The notes under the pieces are model-generated. The model was given only the letters and a program-made list of their open reading frames with translations. It was not told the DNA's origin and searched no databases. Position numbers and translations under genes: made by a program. This document shows, in pieces, positions 8,780-16,986 of a stretch of 64,000 bases of DNA. Origin of the DNA: Bradyrhizobium sp. CCGB01 (GTDB taxonomy: Bacteria > Pseudomonadota > Alphaproteobacteria > Rhizobiales > Xanthobacteraceae); NCBI RefSeq assembly GCF_024199795.1, contig NZ_JANADK010000001.1:4216001-4280000 (forward strand), read 5' to 3'. Each line of letters opens with the position of its first letter. The stretch's first letter is position 1.

Positions 8780-10540
8780 TCACAGATCGATCACGATGTC
8801 GCCTTGCGGCCGCGAGCAGCAGATCAGCACGTTGCCGTCCGCCGGTGCGTCGAGCGGATCCGGCGCATAGCTGACTGCGCCTGATACCAGCCCGCTCTCG
8901 CAGTTGTGGCACACCCCCGTCCGGCACGACCAGCGCACGGGAACGTCGCACGCTTCGGCCAGTTCGAGCAGGCTGCCGTATGACGGACCCCAGCAGACGT
9001 TGAGGCCGCTGCGGGCGAACGAAACCAATGGGCCCGGACCGGAGGCCCCGGCCGGCAAGTGCGCCCGCTTTGGCGGGGATGAGGCTATGCCGGGTGTCAG
9101 GGATGGTCCGGCGCCGAACAGCTCGGTGTGGATGCGATCCGGCGCGACGCCGAGTGCGGCAAGCCCGCGCGTGAGGTCGCTCATGAAATTTGCCGGTCCG
9201 CACAGATAGAAATCGCCGTCGCGCGGCACGTTCAGACTCTGGAGCAGGCGCGCGTCCAGATGCCCGATGGTATCGAAATCCACCTCGGGACGATCACCCG
9301 CGTCGGGCGCGCTGTAGCAGACATGGCTGTGATGGTGAGCCAGCCCGGCCAACAGGCCGCGCACCTCAGCGGCGAACGCATGTTCGCGGCCATTGCGGGT
9401 GCCGTGCAGCCACCAGACCTCTTGCGTCGATTGCCCCGCAGTGAGCGCGTAGAGCATCGCGAGCACCGGCGTCACGCCGATCCCCGCGCTCAGCAACACG
9501 ACGGGCCGCGCACCTTGCCGCAGCACAAAGCTCCCGCGCGGTGCGCCGATCTGAACGATGTCGCCCCCCAGGAGATTGTCGGCAACATAGTTGCTCGCCG
9601 CGCCGTGCGCTTCCCGCTTGATGCTGATGCGCCATGACGCGGCATCGGAGAAGCTCGACAGCGAATAGCTGCGCGTCATCGCGGGCTTGTCGGAAGATCC
9701 GAGCCGCACGGCGACGAACTGACCGGGCAGGGCGGCGGGCACCGGATGTCCGTCCGCAGGTTCGAGGATCAGCGAGGTCACGCTGCTGCTTTCGGCGATC
9801 TTGCGCGAGACGCGAAACGGCCGGAAGCCGCGCCAGGCCGGAGCCGGGCTCGACGCCGGGCCGAGCCCGGCGTTTCCCTGTGCCGTACTCTTCGTGCGCT
9901 GCTGCTCAAGCAGCGCTTCGAAGGAGTGACGCCAGCCGTGGCTCAGCGCGGGAATCCGCAGGGCGCGCTCCAGCCCATCGCGCGGGTGAGGCGGCAAGTA
10001 GAGCAGCGCATTGATCTCGAAGATGCTCATGCGCTCGGGCCCGCTGGCGATCTGCGTGATCTCGTCGCCGGCCTCGACGTCGCCTTCCTCGATCACACGA
10101 AAATAGAAGCCGGGCCGGCCGTGCCTGACGAGCAGCGCGGCCATGTCCGGCTCCTCCATGCGGATGCCGAGCCGGTAGCAGGTGACGCGCGGCTGTGTCA
10201 CCTCGAACAGGGCAGACCCGATCTTGTAACGGTCTCCGATGCAGACCTCCGTGTCGGCGAGGCCCTCGACGGTAAAATTCTCGCCGAATTGACCGTGGAC
10301 GAGGGTCGATCGCCGGAGATGCTCCTGCCAGTACCGATAGGAATCCTCCTGGTAGACGAACACGGCGCGCTGCTCGCCGCCGTGACCCGCGGTATCGCCT
10401 TGGCCGTCGCCGTCAATATTGAGCCGGCGCACCCTGCGCGGACCATTGACGGGAGCCTTCCAGATACCGGTGTGGACGGTCCTGCCTTGCCAGGCGATGT
10501 CGCGCGGCAGGCCGACATTGACGGACAGCAAACGTGCCAT
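8780..10540 (-). CDS. MOSC domain fused to ferredoxin-NAD reductase with C-terminal 2Fe-2S
   Basis: A 586-aa multidomain protein. Residues ~1-210 are a MOSC domain (YiiM-like: GDGQGDTAGHGGEQRAV, FGENFTVEGL, RVTCYRLGIRM with the sulfur-carrier Cys), linked to molybdenum cofactor chemistry. Residues ~245-350 form the FAD barrel (RSYSLSS), ~355-480 the NAD(P) domain (SAGIGVTPVLAML), and the last ~90 a plant-type ferredoxin with CRTGVCHNC (C-x4-C-x2-C) and a distal CC. It should pass electrons from NAD(P)H via flavin and 2Fe-2S to the MOSC or an external Mo enzyme. The start at MARLLSVN matches the MOSC family. It probably shares an operon with the redoxin gene. Confidence 0.88.
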   Translation of the reverse strand: MARLLSVNVGLPRDIAWQGRTVHTGIWKAPVNGPRRVRRLNIDGDGQGDTAGHGGEQRAVFVYQEDSYRYWQEHLRRSTLVHGQFGENFTVEGLADTEVCIGDRYKIGSALFEVTQPRVTCYRLGIRMEEPDMAALLVRHGRPGFYFRVIEEGDVEAGDEITQIASGPERMSIFEINALLYLPPHPRDGLERALRIPALSHGWRHSFEALLEQQRTKSTAQGNAGLGPASSPAPAWRGFRPFRVSRKIAESSSVTSLILEPADGHPVPAALPGQFVAVRLGSSDKPAMTRSYSLSSFSDAASWRISIKREAHGAASNYVADNLLGGDIVQIGAPRGSFVLRQGARPVVLLSAGIGVTPVLAMLYALTAGQSTQEVWWLHGTRNGREHAFAAEVRGLLAGLAHHHSHVCYSAPDAGDRPEVDFDTIGHLDARLLQSLNVPRDGDFYLCGPANFMSDLTRGLAALGVAPDRIHTELFGAGPSLTPGIASSPPKRAHLPAGASGPGPLVSFARSGLNVCWGPSYGSLLELAEACDVPVRWSCRTGVCHNCESGLVSGAVSYAPDPLDAPADGNVLICCSRPQGDIVIDL

Positions 10541-10714
10541 GGGCGTTCCCCAGCATGACCGCGCGACCCGGCTAATTCCGGATCGGTGCACTGCAATCTG
10601 CATCCAGGCTGGACATTTGGCGCGTTAGTCGTTGTTAGACGTTGCGAGACGGCCTTGCCGCTGGTGGTTCGTGCTCCAATCTGAACAGCAGAAACCGCAA
10701 GACGGGAGATCGCG

Positions 10715-11092
10715 ATGGATGATCAGGTGAAGCTGGCGGCACTCCAGCGCCATTGGCAGGCTTCGGACGCGAATGATTTCGAGGCCGAGCATGATATCTA
10801 TCGCGAGGACGCAGTGCTCGACTATCCGCAGTCCGGCGAGCGCATTCATGGCCGCAGGAAGATTCAGGAAAGCCGTTTCGTGCAGCCCAACAAGAAGCGC
10901 TTTACGGTCCGGCGCATCGTCGGCGGCGGCGATCTCTGGGTGAGCGAGTTCGTGCTGACCTATGACGATGTGCCGTCCTACGTGGTCAGCATCATGGAAT
11001 TCCGCGAAGGGCTGGTGGCGCACGAGACGCAATATTTCGGCGAGAGGTTCGATCCGGCGCCGTCGCGGGCGCATCTGGTGGAGCGGGCGTAG
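10715..11092 (+). CDS. NTF2/SnoaL-like family protein
   Basis: A 125-aa alpha+beta cone protein. It opens with a helix ending in DANDFEAEHDIYREDAVLDYP, the signature of SnoaL-like polyketide cyclase or ester-dehydrase relatives, and continues with the expected strands (FTVRRIVGGGDLWVSEFVLTYD is the core, quoted in part here). GGGAGA precedes the ATG. It is monocistronic by position, divergent from the MOSC fusion gene. Its stop codon lies inside a palindromic repeat element. Ligand or reaction cannot be predicted. Confidence 0.75.
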   Translation: MDDQVKLAALQRHWQASDANDFEAEHDIYREDAVLDYPQSGERIHGRRKIQESRFVQPNKKRFTVRRIVGGGDLWVSEFVLTYDDVPSYVVSIMEFREGLVAHETQYFGERFDPAPSRAHLVERA

Positions 11093-11156
11093 CCCGCATG
11101 AGCGAAGCGACATGCGGGGCCAATGTCCCGGATATCGCTGCGCCCATCCGGGCTAC
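11089..11156. repeat. Palindromic intergenic repeat (BIME-like)
   Basis: The 68-bp element begins GTAGCCCG and ends CGGGCTAC, and internally contains GAGCGAAGCGACATGCGGG and CCCGGATATCGC. The ends are inverted copies, so the transcript can fold into a long imperfect hairpin. From memory, related elements are dispersed in Bradyrhizobium genomes. The element supplies the TAG stop of the preceding gene and may act as its terminator or mRNA stabiliser. Confidence 0.7.
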
Positions 11157-11454
11157 GCAACCCACAGCGCGTCACGCTTGCTTAACCAAACCGGGTGACT
11201 TGGAACCGATGCGGCGGCTGGTCGCAGTCTTGTCGGCTTGATTCCGGCGGACCCATCTTTATTTCTGGAGCGAACAAGAATCCGGGCCCCTCTGGCGAGG
11301 ATGCCGACGAAGTCGGCGAACCTCGCGATGTCGGATGACCTGTCCCGCGCGAATGCGATGGATCGGCCGATCGTCGGGCCTTCTTGAGTTCCCTCCGACC
11401 CAATCGTCCCCATCGCAGCTCCGCGCGGTCATTTCGCGAGATAAGGGAGCAACG

Positions 11455-11928
11455 ATGTCTGACGCCGTCACTTCAAACCCCATCGAAATCGAGATCACCG
11501 AACCGTCCAGCCTGAACGAGCAGGCCGCGGTGGCGCTGGTCATTGCCGGCGCGCTCGTCGCCGTCGCCGACCGGCGGGTTTCGCCGGTCGAGCGCGATGA
11601 GGTGATCCGCTTCATCAGGGATCGCGGACTGGCGCCGCACATGAGCGACGACCGGCTGTTTGCGATATTCGACGAGCTGGCGGAACGGCTCGAGGACCCC
11701 GACTTTGCCAATGTGGTGATCGACACGCTGCGTCCGGTCTCGGACCTGCCGCTGTCGGCCCATTTGATGGAACTGTCGGAGCGCGTCGCGGCTGCGGACG
11801 AGGACGTGCATCCGCATGAAGTGCAGGCGATCAAGCTATTGCGCCTGCTGACGCTGGTGCTGCCCCGCGCCAAGCCGGTCGCGCCGGGCAGCGCAGGTGC
11901 TGAACAGCGGGCCGCCGCACAGGAGTGA
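11455..11928 (+). CDS. TerB-family tellurite-resistance-like protein
   Basis: A 157-aa all-helical protein of the TerB/DjlA-N-like superfamily. Conserved features are the two-helix repeats with ADRRVSPVERDEV and AADEDVHPHEVQAIKLL, i.e. acidic loops that in TerB bind divalent metal. AAGGGAGC sits 5 bases before the ATG. It is the first gene of a four-gene run with a small membrane protein, a TerC protein and a UPF0114 protein, with gaps of 2 bp, -4 bp and 33 bp. TerB and TerC co-occur in metal- or membrane-stress modules. The exact role is unknown. Confidence 0.8.
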   Translation: MSDAVTSNPIEIEITEPSSLNEQAAVALVIAGALVAVADRRVSPVERDEVIRFIRDRGLAPHMSDDRLFAIFDELAERLEDPDFANVVIDTLRPVSDLPLSAHLMELSERVAAADEDVHPHEVQAIKLLRLLTLVLPRAKPVAPGSAGAEQRAAAQE

Positions 11929-11930
11929 GC

Positions 11931-12293
11931 ATGAGTGCAACATCGGACGAGCGTACGGTAGGAAACGGGGGCACCACCGGCCAGATGGCCGGTGGCGACC
12001 CGCGTCTCGACAAGCTCGTCCGCCGCCTGCCGCCGCGCATGGGCGACACCGTCACCTATCTGCTCAAACCGTCCAGCCGCTGGGTGAGGATCCCCTCCGG
12101 CGCGCTGCTCGTGGTGGGCGGCGTGCTGTCCTTCCTGCCGGTGCTCGGCGTCTGGATGCTGCCGCTCGGCCTCGCCCTACTTGCAGAAGACGTGCCCGCA
12201 CTGCGCTCCCAGCGTTCCAAGGTCCTGGACTGGGTCGAGCGAAAAAAGCCGCAATGGCTCGATCCCTCCGCAGCCAAAAATGATCAATCATGA
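11931..12293 (+). CDS. Small membrane protein between terB and terC
   Basis: A 120-aa protein with a polar N-terminus of about 45 residues and one long hydrophobic hairpin at about 50-90 (SGALLVVGGVLSFLPVLGVW, MLPLGLALLAED), then a basic C-terminus. The Gly/Pro-rich hairpin resembles the PGPGW-type two-helix membrane proteins. AGGAG stands 5 bases before this ATG; a GTG 6 bases upstream is less likely. It overlaps the terC start by 4 bp (ATGA), so translation is probably coupled. No enzymatic motif is present. Confidence 0.7.
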   Translation: MSATSDERTVGNGGTTGQMAGGDPRLDKLVRRLPPRMGDTVTYLLKPSSRWVRIPSGALLVVGGVLSFLPVLGVWMLPLGLALLAEDVPALRSQRSKVLDWVERKKPQWLDPSAAKNDQS

Positions 12294-12928
12294 CTGAATT
12301 CATCACCGCCGACGCGCTGTCCGCGCTGCTCCAGGTCATCCTGATCGACCTCGTGCTCGCCGGCGACAACGCCGTCGTCATCGGCCTTGCCGCCGCCGGC
12401 CTGCCGGCCGAGCAGCGCCGCCGCGCCATCATCGTCGGCATCGTCGCCGCCACTGCGCTGCGTATCGTCTTTGCCGGCGTCGCGACCCAGCTCTTGCAGG
12501 TGATCGGCCTGCTGCTCGCCGGCGGCGTGCTGTTGCTGTGGGTCTGCTGGAAGATGTGGCGCGAGCTGCGTGAGCAGTCGGCGCATTCCAGCCAGCTCGC
12601 GTTCAGCCATGGCAACGGCGCAAATGCCGCTCCGGTACCGCAGAAAACCTTCCGGCAGGCGGCGTTGCAAATCGTCGCCGCCGACGTCTCGATGTCGCTC
12701 GACAACGTGCTCGCGGTCGCGGGTGCCGCGCGCGAGCATCCCTACATCCTCGCGTTCGGACTGTTGCTGTCGGTCGCGATGATGGGCGTCGCCGCCGACC
12801 TGCTCGGCCGGGTGTTGCAGAAGCAGCGCTGGATCGCGTATGTCGGTCTCGCCATCATCGTTTACGTCGCCTTCGAGATGATCTATCGGGGCTCGCTCGA
12901 GCTCGCGCCTGTCATTGCGAGTCTCTGA
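12290..12928 (+). CDS. TerC/YjbE-family integral membrane protein
   Basis: A 212-aa inner-membrane protein with about six or seven transmembrane helices. It has the two diagnostic acidic membrane motifs, LVLAGDNAVVIGLAA at ~21 and VAADVSMSLDNVLAVAG at ~128, likely ion ligands. Family members are implicated in Mn2+ export or metalation of exported proteins and in tellurite resistance. The loop between helices 3 and 4 is short and polar. It is translationally coupled to the preceding membrane gene by an ATGA overlap. A riboswitch-type leader is not seen. The substrate (Mn2+ favoured) is inferred. Confidence 0.85.
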   Translation: MTEFITADALSALLQVILIDLVLAGDNAVVIGLAAAGLPAEQRRRAIIVGIVAATALRIVFAGVATQLLQVIGLLLAGGVLLLWVCWKMWRELREQSAHSSQLAFSHGNGANAAPVPQKTFRQAALQIVAADVSMSLDNVLAVAGAAREHPYILAFGLLLSVAMMGVAADLLGRVLQKQRWIAYVGLAIIVYVAFEMIYRGSLELAPVIASL

Positions 12929-12961
12929 GGCGACAATTCCGTCCGCAATCCGGAGTGACCA

Positions 12962-13546
12962 ATGACGCCCGAACCCAAAGCACCTTCGGTGCACGCCGCG
13001 CCGCGATCGCAGATCGGCCCGTTCGCCCAGCTCATCTTCGGCTCGCGCTGGCTGCAAGTGCCGCTGTATGTCGGCCTGATCATCGCGCAGGGCGTCTATG
13101 TGCTGCTGTTCCTGAAGGAGCTCTGGCACCTGGTCGTGCATTCGTTCGACGCCAGCGAGCAGCAGATCATGCTGGTCGTGCTCGGGCTGATCGACGTCGT
13201 CATGATCTCGAACCTGCTGGTGATGGTGATCGTCGGCGGCTACGAGACCTTCGTCTCCCGCCTGAACTTGAGCGGCCATCCGGACGAGCCGGAGTGGCTC
13301 AGCCACGTCAATGCCAGCGTGCTCAAGATCAAGCTGGCGATGGCGATCATCGGCATCTCCTCGATCTCGCTGCTCCGGACCTTCATCGAGGCTGGCAATC
13401 TCGGCACGACGCGCAGCAATTTCACCGAGAGCGGCGTGATGTGGCAGGTGCTGATCCACCTGACCTTCATCATCTCCGCCATCGGCATCGCCTGGGTCGA
13501 CCGCCTCAGCGAGAGCGGCCACCGCAAGCAGGCCGGTCATGGTTGA
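12962..13546 (+). CDS. UPF0114 (YqhA) family membrane protein
   Basis: A 194-aa inner-membrane protein with four predicted helices. The family-defining block is the segment around FGSRWLQVPLYVGL near the N-terminus, the conserved DVVMISNLLVMVIVGGYE helix and the SRLNLSGHPDEPEWL loop. These make the assignment firm although the function is unknown. The gene follows terC by 33 bp with the same orientation and ends 16 bp from a convergent AraC gene. Association with TerB/TerC suggests a role in membrane or ion stress. Confidence 0.85.
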   Translation: MTPEPKAPSVHAAPRSQIGPFAQLIFGSRWLQVPLYVGLIIAQGVYVLLFLKELWHLVVHSFDASEQQIMLVVLGLIDVVMISNLLVMVIVGGYETFVSRLNLSGHPDEPEWLSHVNASVLKIKLAMAIIGISSISLLRTFIEAGNLGTTRSNFTESGVMWQVLIHLTFIISAIGIAWVDRLSESGHRKQAGHG

Positions 13547-13562
13547 AGGCGAGGCCGCCCTC

Positions 13563-14549
13563 TCAGGCGCAGATGGCCGGATGAAACGGGCGCCGTCCGT
13601 GCGCCAATGTCTCGGACGGCGTTTCGCCGAAGGCCAGTTTGTAGCTCTTCGAGAAGTCGCCCATGTGCCAGAAGCCGTTGCCGAGCGCGGCGGCCTTCAC
13701 GGTCAATCCGTCGCCGCCGGTCATCAGCTGGACGCGAACGGACCACAACCGCTTGAGGCGCAGATAGCGGTGCAGGCTCACGCCGTGCACTGCGTGCGTC
13801 GCGACCTGGAGCGTGCGCACGGACACGCCGAGCGCGGCGGCGAGGTCGTCACTGTAGAGTGGCTTGAAGCCGAACAGCGCGACGACCTCGTCGAGATGCG
13901 CGACCAGCTTGCGGTGCCTGTCGTATGAACCGGGGCGGACGGCGCGGGCGCCTGCCGGCAGCAGGGTGGCATCGAGGCCGGCGAGCAGGGTTTCCTGGAT
14001 CGGGCGGTGAAGGGCCTCGAACTCCCCGGGCTCGTTGCAGGCCGAGGCCAGCGAGAACATCTCCAGGATGGCCGCGCGCAGGCGCACCATCGGATCGTCC
14101 TGCGCGCGCACATAGGCAAGGCTGGTATCGAAGTCCGCCCAGCCGCGATGGCGCATGTCCGAGTTGAAGCGCAGCATCAGATAGGTGTTGGGACGATCCT
14201 CGATCGCCTCGACCGCAGCCTTGCCGCGCATGACTGCGATCGTCGAACTGTCGACCTCATGGCCATTGGCGATGGAGTGAAAGGTGAGGGGAACGACAAG
14301 GCCGACGCCGTTGTCGGTGCCGATCTCGGCCTCATACCGCCGTGCAAAGGAGCGCTGGAGCACGAAGAGTCCGTCCCGGTGAGGGAGGATGGCACGAGAC
14401 AGCGAGAATTCCCGCGGACGCAGCGGCGTGCTGGTGCCGAGACCAAGCACCTCGTTGGCGCGAAACTCGCTGAAGTCCGAGAAGCGTTCGACGCCGAGGA
14501 CTCGCGATGGCTTTAGCCGACGGACCGGCATTTCGGGATCCCAGGACAT
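13563..14549 (-). CDS. AraC-family transcriptional regulator
   Basis: A 328-aa regulator. The last ~100 residues contain the two helix-turn-helices of AraC: LAAALGVSVRTLQ near 240, and a second motif in which VKAAALGNGFWHMGDFSKSY carries the family pattern for helix 6-7, followed by FGETPSETL. The N-terminal 200 residues form an uncharacterised effector domain without a clear cupin. No adjacent divergent gene marks an obvious target; the nearest downstream neighbour is the convergent UPF0114 gene. Confidence 0.9.
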   Translation of the reverse strand: MSWDPEMPVRRLKPSRVLGVERFSDFSEFRANEVLGLGTSTPLRPREFSLSRAILPHRDGLFVLQRSFARRYEAEIGTDNGVGLVVPLTFHSIANGHEVDSSTIAVMRGKAAVEAIEDRPNTYLMLRFNSDMRHRGWADFDTSLAYVRAQDDPMVRLRAAILEMFSLASACNEPGEFEALHRPIQETLLAGLDATLLPAGARAVRPGSYDRHRKLVAHLDEVVALFGFKPLYSDDLAAALGVSVRTLQVATHAVHGVSLHRYLRLKRLWSVRVQLMTGGDGLTVKAAALGNGFWHMGDFSKSYKLAFGETPSETLAHGRRPFHPAICA

Positions 14550-14767
14550 GTCGGGGGGAGCGGGTTGACCCCGCAGAAAGTATCAGACGGCCGAGTATCG
14601 ATCCTATTCCGGGAAAGTACTGCCCGAGCGATCGCGAGCCGTGGAGAATCGCGCGTATGAAGGCGTATGCAGAAGGCGCGGGGCAGGCATAACCGTGCGC
14701 CGCGCGTTCATGCATCAGGTCGATTGCGCCCGCCCGGCCACAGGCTGCGGCGTTGGCCGACCGTGGC

Positions 14768-15328
14768 CTATTTGAGGATTTCGCACACCGTAGGATGTGA
14801 TGTCAGGTCAAGCTGCGCGTTGCTTGTGGAGATGTTGTTCCACCACGCCTCCAGCGCATCGCGCTCGCAGCCGAGCCGGACGCTCATGCCGCCGACGAAT
14901 GTGATCCAGTCGGAGAAACGGTCGCTCGCAACCGCGATCACGACGGGAATGTCGGCGCTCAGTGCACGCTCGATCAGATAGCCCAGGCCCTTGCCGTCGC
15001 GCTCGCGCTTGCCGAAGCGGTTGATGATGACGAGATCGGCGCCGCGCGAGAGCGCGTCCGCGACGCGCTCGCCGGCATTTTGCAGCCGTGCGAGATCGAG
15101 CCGGCAGCCTTGCGCGGCCGGATCGAAATCCTGCGCCAGTAACAGTTTCTCTCCGCTGTGGAGCAGCACCGCCGACAGGCTGGAATCCGCGCATTGGCCC
15201 GCCTGAACCAGGCCGACCACGCGAACGCCGCGCGCATTCAGATCCGCCGCAAAGTTGCGCAGGACCGCATCTGGATCCTGATGCGGCTCGTAGACGAGGG
15301 CGGCGAGGTCGCATTGCGCATCGAACAT
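14768..15328 (-). CDS. DUF2478 domain protein, molybdenum-cluster associated
   Basis: A 186-aa cytosolic protein of family DUF2478. It shows the NTPase-like core strands VVGLVQAG, GADLVIINRFGKRERDGKGLG (shortened motif: RFGKxE) and IPVVIAVA. The layout resembles THEP1-like nucleotide-binding proteins, but a clean Walker A is lacking. GGAGG lies 6 bases before the ATG, overruling a much longer upstream frame that runs antisense to the neighbouring ALDH. From memory, this family often sits beside molybdate transport genes, which fits the Mo-boxes nearby. The activity is unknown. Confidence 0.78.
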   Translation of the reverse strand: MFDAQCDLAALVYEPHQDPDAVLRNFAADLNARGVRVVGLVQAGQCADSSLSAVLLHSGEKLLLAQDFDPAAQGCRLDLARLQNAGERVADALSRGADLVIINRFGKRERDGKGLGYLIERALSADIPVVIAVASDRFSDWITFVGGMSVRLGCERDALEAWWNNISTSNAQLDLTSHPTVCEILK

Positions 15329-15345
15329 GGTCCGCCTCCGTTGCT

Positions 15346-15385
15346 CTGAAAATAAATGGGGCCGCGGCGGTTTCGCCGCGGCCCC
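15346..15385 (-). terminator. Rho-independent terminator of the ALDH gene
   Basis: A perfect 12-bp GC stem (15358-15369 with 15374-15385, GGGGCCGCGGCG) closes a GTTT loop. On the minus strand it is followed by ATTTATTTTC. It begins 11 bp after the ALDH stop and separates that transcript from the DUF2478 gene. Confidence 0.85.
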
Positions 15386-15395
15386 GGGTGTCGGA

Positions 15396-16805
15396 TCAGG
15401 CCGCCGGCGGACCGTTGATGATCTGGAGCTGGGTGAATTCGGCGAGGCCTTCCTCGGCGAATTCGGTGCCGATGCCCGACTGCTTGGCGCCGCCGAACGG
15501 GATGTGCGGGGCCATGTCGAGGTGCTTGTTGATCCAGACCGTGCCGGACTCGAGCTGCGTCGCGACTTCGTGCGCACGTTTGATGTCGGACGACCACACC
15601 GAAGCGCCGAGGCCGTAGGTGGTGGCATTGGCGCGGCGGATCACGTCATCCTTGTCGGAATATTTGATCAGCGGCAGCACGGGACCGAACTGCTCCTCGT
15701 CGACCAGCTTTGAGCCCTCCTGGATGTCGCGCACGATGGTCGGCTCGATGAAATAACCGGGACGGTCCATCGCCGCGCCGCCGGCCACCACCTTGCCGTT
15801 CTTGTGCGCGTCCTCGAGGAACGCCTTCACCTTCTCGTACTGCATCTTGTTCTGAAGCGGCCCGAGCTTGGTGCCCTGCTTGGAGCCGTCGTCGACCACC
15901 GTGTTCTTGGCGATCGCGACCAGCTCGTTGCAGAGCTCGTCATAGACGGACTCGTGCACATAGAGCCGCTTGATGGCGAGGCAGACCTGGCCGGAATTCT
16001 GGAACGCGCCCTCGAAGATGCCGGGCGCGACCTTTTTCGGATCGACGTCGTCGAGCACGATGCCGGCATCGTTGCCGCCGAGCTCCAGCGTGATGCGCTT
16101 GAGTGTCTGCGCCGCGCTCGCCATCACCTTCTGCCCCGTGGCCGTGGAGCCGGTGAAGGAGATCTTGCGGATGTCGGGGTGCTTGGTCATCTCGCCGCCG
16201 AGATCGTTGGCGTCGGTGATGAAGTTGAGCACGCCTTTCGGCACGACATCCTTGATCAGCTCGGCAAAGCGCAACGTCGCGAGCGGCGTGGTCGGGGCGG
16301 GCTTGACCACCAGCGTGTTGCCGGCGAGCAGCGCGGAGGGAAGCTTGAAGGCGAGGATCAGGAGCGGGTAGTTCCAGGGGATGATGGCACCGACGACGCC
16401 GAGCGGGCGGCGATAGGCCTCGACCTTGCGGTCGCCGGAGTTCTCGATCACCCTCATCGGCAGTTCGAGCGAGCCGAGATAGCGGAAGAAGCCGGCCATG
16501 CCGAGCACTTCGCCGGTCGCGTCCGCCAGCGGCTTGCCTTGCTCGGAGGTGAGCAGACGCGCGAGCTCGCCCGAATTGGCCTCGATCACATCGGCCATCT
16601 TGATCACGACCTTGCGGCGGTCTTCCATCGGTGTCGCGGCCCAGGCCGGAAAGGCGGCCTTTGCCGCGGCGACGGCCGTGTCGAGCTGCGATTTCGAGGC
16701 GCGCGGGCATTGCGCCACCACCTCTTCGGTCGCGGGATTGAGAACCGGCATGGTCAGGTCGCCGGGCACCATCTTGCCGTCGATGAGAAGATTGAAGTCA
16801 CTCAT
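15396..16805 (-). CDS. NAD(P)-dependent aldehyde dehydrogenase (Mo-box controlled)
   Basis: ALDH-superfamily enzyme of 469 aa that oxidises an aldehyde to its acid. Visible are the cofactor and transition-state Asn region IIPWNYPL near 141, FTGSTATG at ~218, the general base Glu in LELGGND (241) and the catalytic Cys in SGQVCLA (275). C-terminal HIPFGGAKQSG is also conserved. It is cytosolic and monocistronic, with a strong terminator downstream. A 24-bp site fitting the ModE operator lies 41 bp upstream of the ATG, so expression is probably molybdate-controlled. The sequence resembles the succinate-semialdehyde/aromatic aldehyde class, but the substrate is not decided. Confidence 0.9.
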   Translation of the reverse strand: MSDFNLLIDGKMVPGDLTMPVLNPATEEVVAQCPRASKSQLDTAVAAAKAAFPAWAATPMEDRRKVVIKMADVIEANSGELARLLTSEQGKPLADATGEVLGMAGFFRYLGSLELPMRVIENSGDRKVEAYRRPLGVVGAIIPWNYPLLILAFKLPSALLAGNTLVVKPAPTTPLATLRFAELIKDVVPKGVLNFITDANDLGGEMTKHPDIRKISFTGSTATGQKVMASAAQTLKRITLELGGNDAGIVLDDVDPKKVAPGIFEGAFQNSGQVCLAIKRLYVHESVYDELCNELVAIAKNTVVDDGSKQGTKLGPLQNKMQYEKVKAFLEDAHKNGKVVAGGAAMDRPGYFIEPTIVRDIQEGSKLVDEEQFGPVLPLIKYSDKDDVIRRANATTYGLGASVWSSDIKRAHEVATQLESGTVWINKHLDMAPHIPFGGAKQSGIGTEFAEEGLAEFTQLQIINGPPAA

Positions 16806-16845
16806 AGGCTTTGCGCTCCCTTGCAGAAACAGGCCATTCGGGCCT

Positions 16846-16869
16846 CGTTATATCGAACTATATATCACG
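16846..16869 (-). promoter_or_regulatory. Mo-box 1 (ModE operator) upstream of ALDH 15396-16805
   Basis: CGTTATAT-N8-ATATCACG on the plus strand. This matches 15 of 16 half-site bases of the known ModE operator CGTTATAT-N8-ATATAACG. It sits 41 bp upstream of the ALDH start, where a bound repressor would cover a promoter. Confidence 0.78.
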
Positions 16870-16941
16870 ATGCCGCCGGACCGGCCATGGCAGCCGGTTC
16901 GATCAATTCCAGAAAAGCAGGCTGGACGGAGGTAGACATAT

Positions 16942-16965
16942 CGATATATCGTGATGGATATAGCG
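16942..16965 (+). promoter_or_regulatory. Mo-box 2 (ModE operator) upstream of the 125-aa unknown gene
   Basis: CGATATAT-N8-ATATAGCG, 14 of 16 half-site matches with the same 8-8-8 spacing as the other two sites. It ends 21 bp before the ATG at 16987. It shares one 180-bp divergent intergenic region with Mo-box 1. Confidence 0.72.
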
Positions 16966-16986
16966 AACTGCGTTCCGGGACGGGCG

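Noticed and set aside
8136..9203. A 355-codon extension of the redoxin gene
   Set aside because: The extra N-terminus overlaps the MOSC-reductase fusion in another frame. GGGAGAG before the ATG at 8732 marks the true start.
14768..15628. A longer version of the DUF2478 protein reaching into the ALDH gene
   Set aside because: The added 100 residues are Arg/Ser-rich and lie antisense to the ALDH reading frame. A GGAGG before 15328 sets the start there.
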